Shown in pieces: positions 60,233 through 64,000 of a DNA stretch of 64,000 bases (positions are counted from its first letter, which is position 1; each line of letters starts with the position of its first letter). The position numbers and the translations under genes are program-made. The notes below the pieces were generated by a model. The model was not told where the DNA came from. It saw only the letters and a program-made list of their open reading frames with translations, and searched no databases. This DNA comes from Diaporthe sp. PMI_573 (lineage: Eukaryota > Ascomycota > Sordariomycetes > Diaporthales > Diaporthaceae), in NCBI GenBank assembly GCA_021399435.1, contig JAJTUP010000097.1, positions 62,001 to 126,000 on the forward strand. The letters run 5' to 3'.

Positions 60233-63200
60233 ATGGCCCCAGACTCGCCAACCGAAGCTGGCGACGGCACAATTAGCAGTGGGAGCAACAGCCCTGACAA
60301 GAGGAAGATAGACAAAACAAAGAGGTCAAGATGGGCGACGCGGAAGATGACTGTCAAGAGCAGCAGCCTGAAGCGACTTTCCTTGATTGGTCGACAATCA
60401 TTGAAACCCTCCCACAACGAGAAGAAGAGGCAATCCGGCGGCTCAGACGCCTTGCAGTCACAACAACCGGGCGGACAGAACGCAGACGATGGTGACGATG
60501 AGGAGGAGACACACGGTCCCGGGCCGCGGCAGCTATATTTCAACCAGCCCCTGCCTTCCAGTATGGTGGATGAGGACGGCAGTCCAATACAGCAGTTCAC
60601 GCGAAACAAGATCCGGACCGCCAAGTACACGCCGTTGTCATTCTTGCCAAAAAACCTGTGGTTCCAATTTCAAAACATTGCCAACGTCTTCTTCCTTTTC
60701 CTTGTAATTCTCGTTGTAAGTATCCATGCTTGCAGCATATCGCCCTGCTCCTGGGCCCTCGGGTACAAGAGCCGAGCCGCTCACACTTTCTAGATCTTCC
60801 CAATATTCGGAGGCACTAATCCTGGACTCAATGCCGTACCACTAATATGCATCGTCGCCATCACCGCAATAAAAGACGCCGTGGAAGACTACCGTCGGAC
60901 CAATCTCGACAACGAACTCAACAACGCTCCTGTCCACCGCCTCTGCGGCTGGAACAACCCCAATGTGCTGGAAGACAACGTCTCCACGTGGAGGAAAGTC
61001 AAAAAGGCGAGCACCAAGTTTTTCGGTACGATTTGGCATACCATTGAGCGGTTATGGAAGAAGGAGGACGAAGCAGCAAGGCAAAGGAGGGCTGGCATCT
61101 ACGATAACAGCGATCCCCGCGCATCAGTCGACACGAGGGTAACTCATGGCGCTTCGACCGCCCGACAATCTTTCGTCTCTGCGACCGAAGAGATCCAGAT
61201 GACACCCGTGGCTTCTCCACTACCCATCCCAGAGAACGACGGGCACTTGGACGTTCAGCGACCGGCGACCAGTTACTCCTACGAGGGAGGCGCAGAGGCT
61301 AAGTTCGACGCCATCAAGGGAGATGTCATTAATCATGATCTCGCGGCGTCAGGGAATGCTCGGTTCAAAAAGGACGCTTGGAAAAGCCTTGCTGTCGGCG
61401 ACTTTGTGCGCCTGTACGGCGATGACGAGCTCCCGGCAGATATTGTCATCCTGTCAACCTCGGACCCTGACGGCGCATGTTATGTCGAGACGAAGAACTT
61501 GGACGGCGAGACGAATCTCAAAGTGCGCCAAGCCCTGCGGTGCGGGCGGTCCATGAAGCACGCCAGGGATTGCGAAAGAGCACAGTTCATGATCGATAGC
61601 GAGCCCCCGCAGGCCAACCTTTACAAGTACAACGGTGCGATCAAATGGCAGCAGAAAGTGTCGGACACCACTACCCACGACATGTCCGAGCCGATCACCA
61701 TCGACAACGTCTTGCTCCGTGGCTGCAACCTACGAAACACGGAGTGGGTCCTCGGAGTGGTCCTTTTCACCGGTCACGACACCAAGATCATGATGAATGC
61801 CGGCATTACTCCCAGTAAGCGAGCGAGGATTGCCAGGGAACTCAACTTCAATGTTGTTTGCAACTTCGTGATCCTCTTCGTCATGTGTCTCGTCGCGGCC
61901 CTCGTCAACGGCGTTGCTTGGGCCACAACGGACTCGTCGCTGTACTACTTTGATTTTGGCTCTATCGGCTCAACACCCTCCATGACCGGATTCATCACCT
62001 TCTGGGCGGCTCTCATCGTGTTCCAGAACTTGGTGCCGATCTCGTTGTACATTTCACTGGAAATCGTGCGTACGCTCCAGGCCATCTTCATTTACTCCGA
62101 TGTGGAGATGTATTACGAGAAGATCGACGCACCTTGTGTCCCCAAGTCTTGGAATATCTCGGACGACCTGGGCCAGGTAGAGTACATCTTCTCCGACAAA
62201 ACGGGGACGCTGACCCAAAACGTCATGGAGTTCAAAAAGGCAACCATCAACGGTCAGCCGTATGGCGAGGCCTACACGGAAGCGCAAGCTGGCATGCAGA
62301 AGCGTCTCGGTGTCGACGTTGAAAAGGAAGCCACGAAAATCAGGGAGGAGATTGCGGCGGCCAAAGTGCAAGCACTAGACGGGCTTCGTCAACTGCACCC
62401 AAATCCCTACCTGCACGACGAGGATCTCACGTTTATCGCCCCTGATTTCGTGGAAGACTTGACTGGAAAGCATGGCGCGGAACAGAAGGAAGCAAATGGG
62501 GAGTTCATGTTGGCACTGGCGCTGTGCCACACGGTGATTGCGGAGAAGCAACCCGGCGATCCGCCCAAGATGGAGTTCAAGGCGCAGTCGCCCGATGAGG
62601 CTGCCTTGGTGGCCACTGCTCGCGATATGGGCTTCACTGTTCTTGGACATACTGGCGACGGTATCAACGTTAATGTCATGGGTGAAGACCGACACTACCC
62701 AATACTCAACACCATAGAGTTCAACTCGAGCAGGAAAAGGATGAGTGCCATTGTGCGCTTACCGGATGGCAGGATCGTGCTCTACTGCAAGGGCGCTGAC
62801 AGCGTCATCTACTCCCGCCTCAAGCGAGGAGAGCAGCAAGAGTTGCGCAAAGAAACGGCAGACCACCTCGAGATGTTTGCGCGGGAAGGTCTTCGTACTC
62901 TCTGCATCGCCAAACGTTATTTGACGGAGAAACAGTATCAGGCCTGGCTGAAGGAGCACCAGGTTGCCGCAACCGCACTTGAGGAGCGTGAAGAGAAACT
63001 CGAAGTTGTGGCGGATCAGATTGAACAGGAGCTCACCCTACTTGGTGGCACAGCCATCGAAGATCGACTACAAGACGGTGTGCCCGACACAATCGCTCTG
63101 CTTGGTGACGCCGGTATCAAGCTCTGGGTCTTGACTGGCGACAAGGTCGAGACTGCGATCAACATCGGATTCTCTTGCAACCTGCTCAACAATGACATGG

Positions 63201-63978
63201 AGTTGATTCGACTGCAAACCATCGAGGACGAGTCAGGCGAAACTCCACCAGAGGAATACCTGCGCCAGGTCGAGACTGCACTTGATCAACACCTGAGCAC
63301 CTTCGGAATTACTGGCAGCGACGAGGATCTGAAGGCCGCCCGTCATGAGCACAGAGCGCCACCTGACACGCACGCGCTAGTAATCGATGGGTTCACTCTT
63401 AGATGGGTGTTGGACAAGGAACTGAAACAAAAGTTCCTGCTTCTCTGCAAGAACTGCAAGTCGGTGCTGTGCTGTCGTGTCAGCCCTGCTCAGAAGGCTG
63501 CCGTGGTCTCCATGGTCAAGACTGGACTGGACGTCATGACTCTGTCAATCGGTGATGGTGCGAATGATGTTGCCATGATTCAGGAGGCCGATGTTGGAGT
63601 CGGTATTGCCGGAGAAGAAGGCCGCCAGGCCGTCATGTCTTCCGACTACGCCATTGGTCAGTTCCGTTTCTTGTGCAGACTTGTCCTGGTCCATGGCCGG
63701 TGGTCGTACAGACGTCTGGCCGAGACGATCAGCAACTTCTTCTACAAGAACATGATCTGGACGTTCAGTATCTTCTGGTTCCAGGTGTTCTGCAACTTCG
63801 ACATCACCTACATTTTCGACTACTCCTACATCATTTTGTTCAACCTTTTCTTCACCTCGGTGCCGGTCATTCTGATGGGAGTCCTGGACCAAGACGTGTC
63901 GGACACGGTCTCGCTCGCTGTGCCACAACTTTACCGCCGAGGTATCGAGCGGTTGGAATGGACTCAGCGAAAGTTCTG
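60233..63978 (+). CDS. dnf1: P4-type ATPase (phospholipid flippase), Dnf1/Dnf2-like, 3' partial
   Basis: Exons 60233-60715 and 60794-63978. A GTAAGT donor at 63979 starts an intron that leaves the window, so the C-terminal membrane segments and tail are missing; 1222 residues are visible. A basic, Ser-rich cytosolic N-terminus precedes TM1-2 (FQNIANVFFLFLVILV joined to IFPIFGG). The P4 mark DGETNLK is at residues 398-404; PISLYISLEIVR marks TM4; the phosphorylated Asp is D629 in DKTGTLT; KMEFKAQSPDEAAL and CKGADSVIY belong to the nucleotide domain; GDGAND is at 1081-1086. The insert STKFFGTIWHTIERLWK after TM2 points to the Dnf1/Dnf2 (plasma membrane/endosome) subgroup. Such pumps move phosphatidylcholine or phosphatidylethanolamine-type lipids to the cytosolic leaflet with a Cdc50/Lem3 partner, not present here. 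Flippase identity is firm; subgroup is likely. Confidence 0.93.
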
Positions 63979-64000
63979 GTAAGTCTGCCCCGTTCACTCA

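Overview
The window is a piece of nuclear chromosome from a filamentous ascomycete (Pezizomycotina, most likely a Sordariomycete). Genes are split by short GT-AG introns of about 65-160 bp. The recognisable proteins are typical of moulds: the tetraspanin Pls1, a peroxisome-targeted malate synthase and an Mcm1 MADS protein. Coding DNA is GC-rich, and several CT-rich leaders and simple-sequence tracts lie between genes. No prokaryotic operon, CRISPR array, tRNA, rRNA or intact transposon was found.

Layout, left to right. (1) 1-3535 (+): Gin4/Hsl1-type septin/morphogenesis kinase, 5' end outside the window. (2) 5329-7341 (+): malate synthase, five exons, C-terminal SKL. (3) 7342-20857: 13.5 kb with no recognisable gene but several microsatellites, including a 109-nt pure CA run. 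(4) 20858-22273 (+): C2H2 zinc-finger regulator with Swi5/Ace2-like fingers. (5) 22274-32113: about 10 kb without a recognisable gene. (6) 32114-32791 (+): Ctr-family copper transporter. (7) 37851-37026 (-): Mcm1, three exons. (8) 37852-44838: 7 kb gene-free, with a GT run and G-tracts. (9) 44839-45709 (+): Pls1 tetraspanin. (10) 47320-48240 (+): broken remnant of a secreted-protein gene with stops and frameshifts, some stops being of RIP (repeat-induced point mutation) type. (11) 50644-48794 (-): NIPA/DUF803 magnesium transporter with a long Ser-rich tail. (12) 51896-52764 (+): V-ATPase subunit E. (13) 55388-53337 (-): nuclear-looking protein, probably the CANIN/SLF2-like family. (14) 60233-63978 (+): Dnf1-type P4-ATPase, 3' end outside the window.

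The genes are housekeeping and regulatory and are not a pathway cluster. Themes that recur are membrane and ion transport (Ctr, NIPA, V-ATPase E, flippase) and cell-cycle or morphogenesis control (Gin4-like kinase, Mcm1, Swi5-like factor, Pls1). There is no sign of shared regulation beyond the divergent pair NIPA/V-ATPase E. Exon coordinates were derived by eye from splice signals and protein continuity. The gene-free stretches may hold non-coding RNAs or regulatory DNA that cannot be seen without transcript data. I did not find a convincing undescribed system. The items most worth a check are the decayed secreted-protein locus, the two introns that can be retained in frame, a repeated copper-element-like 10-mer upstream of the Ctr gene, and the very long flanks of the zinc-finger gene.
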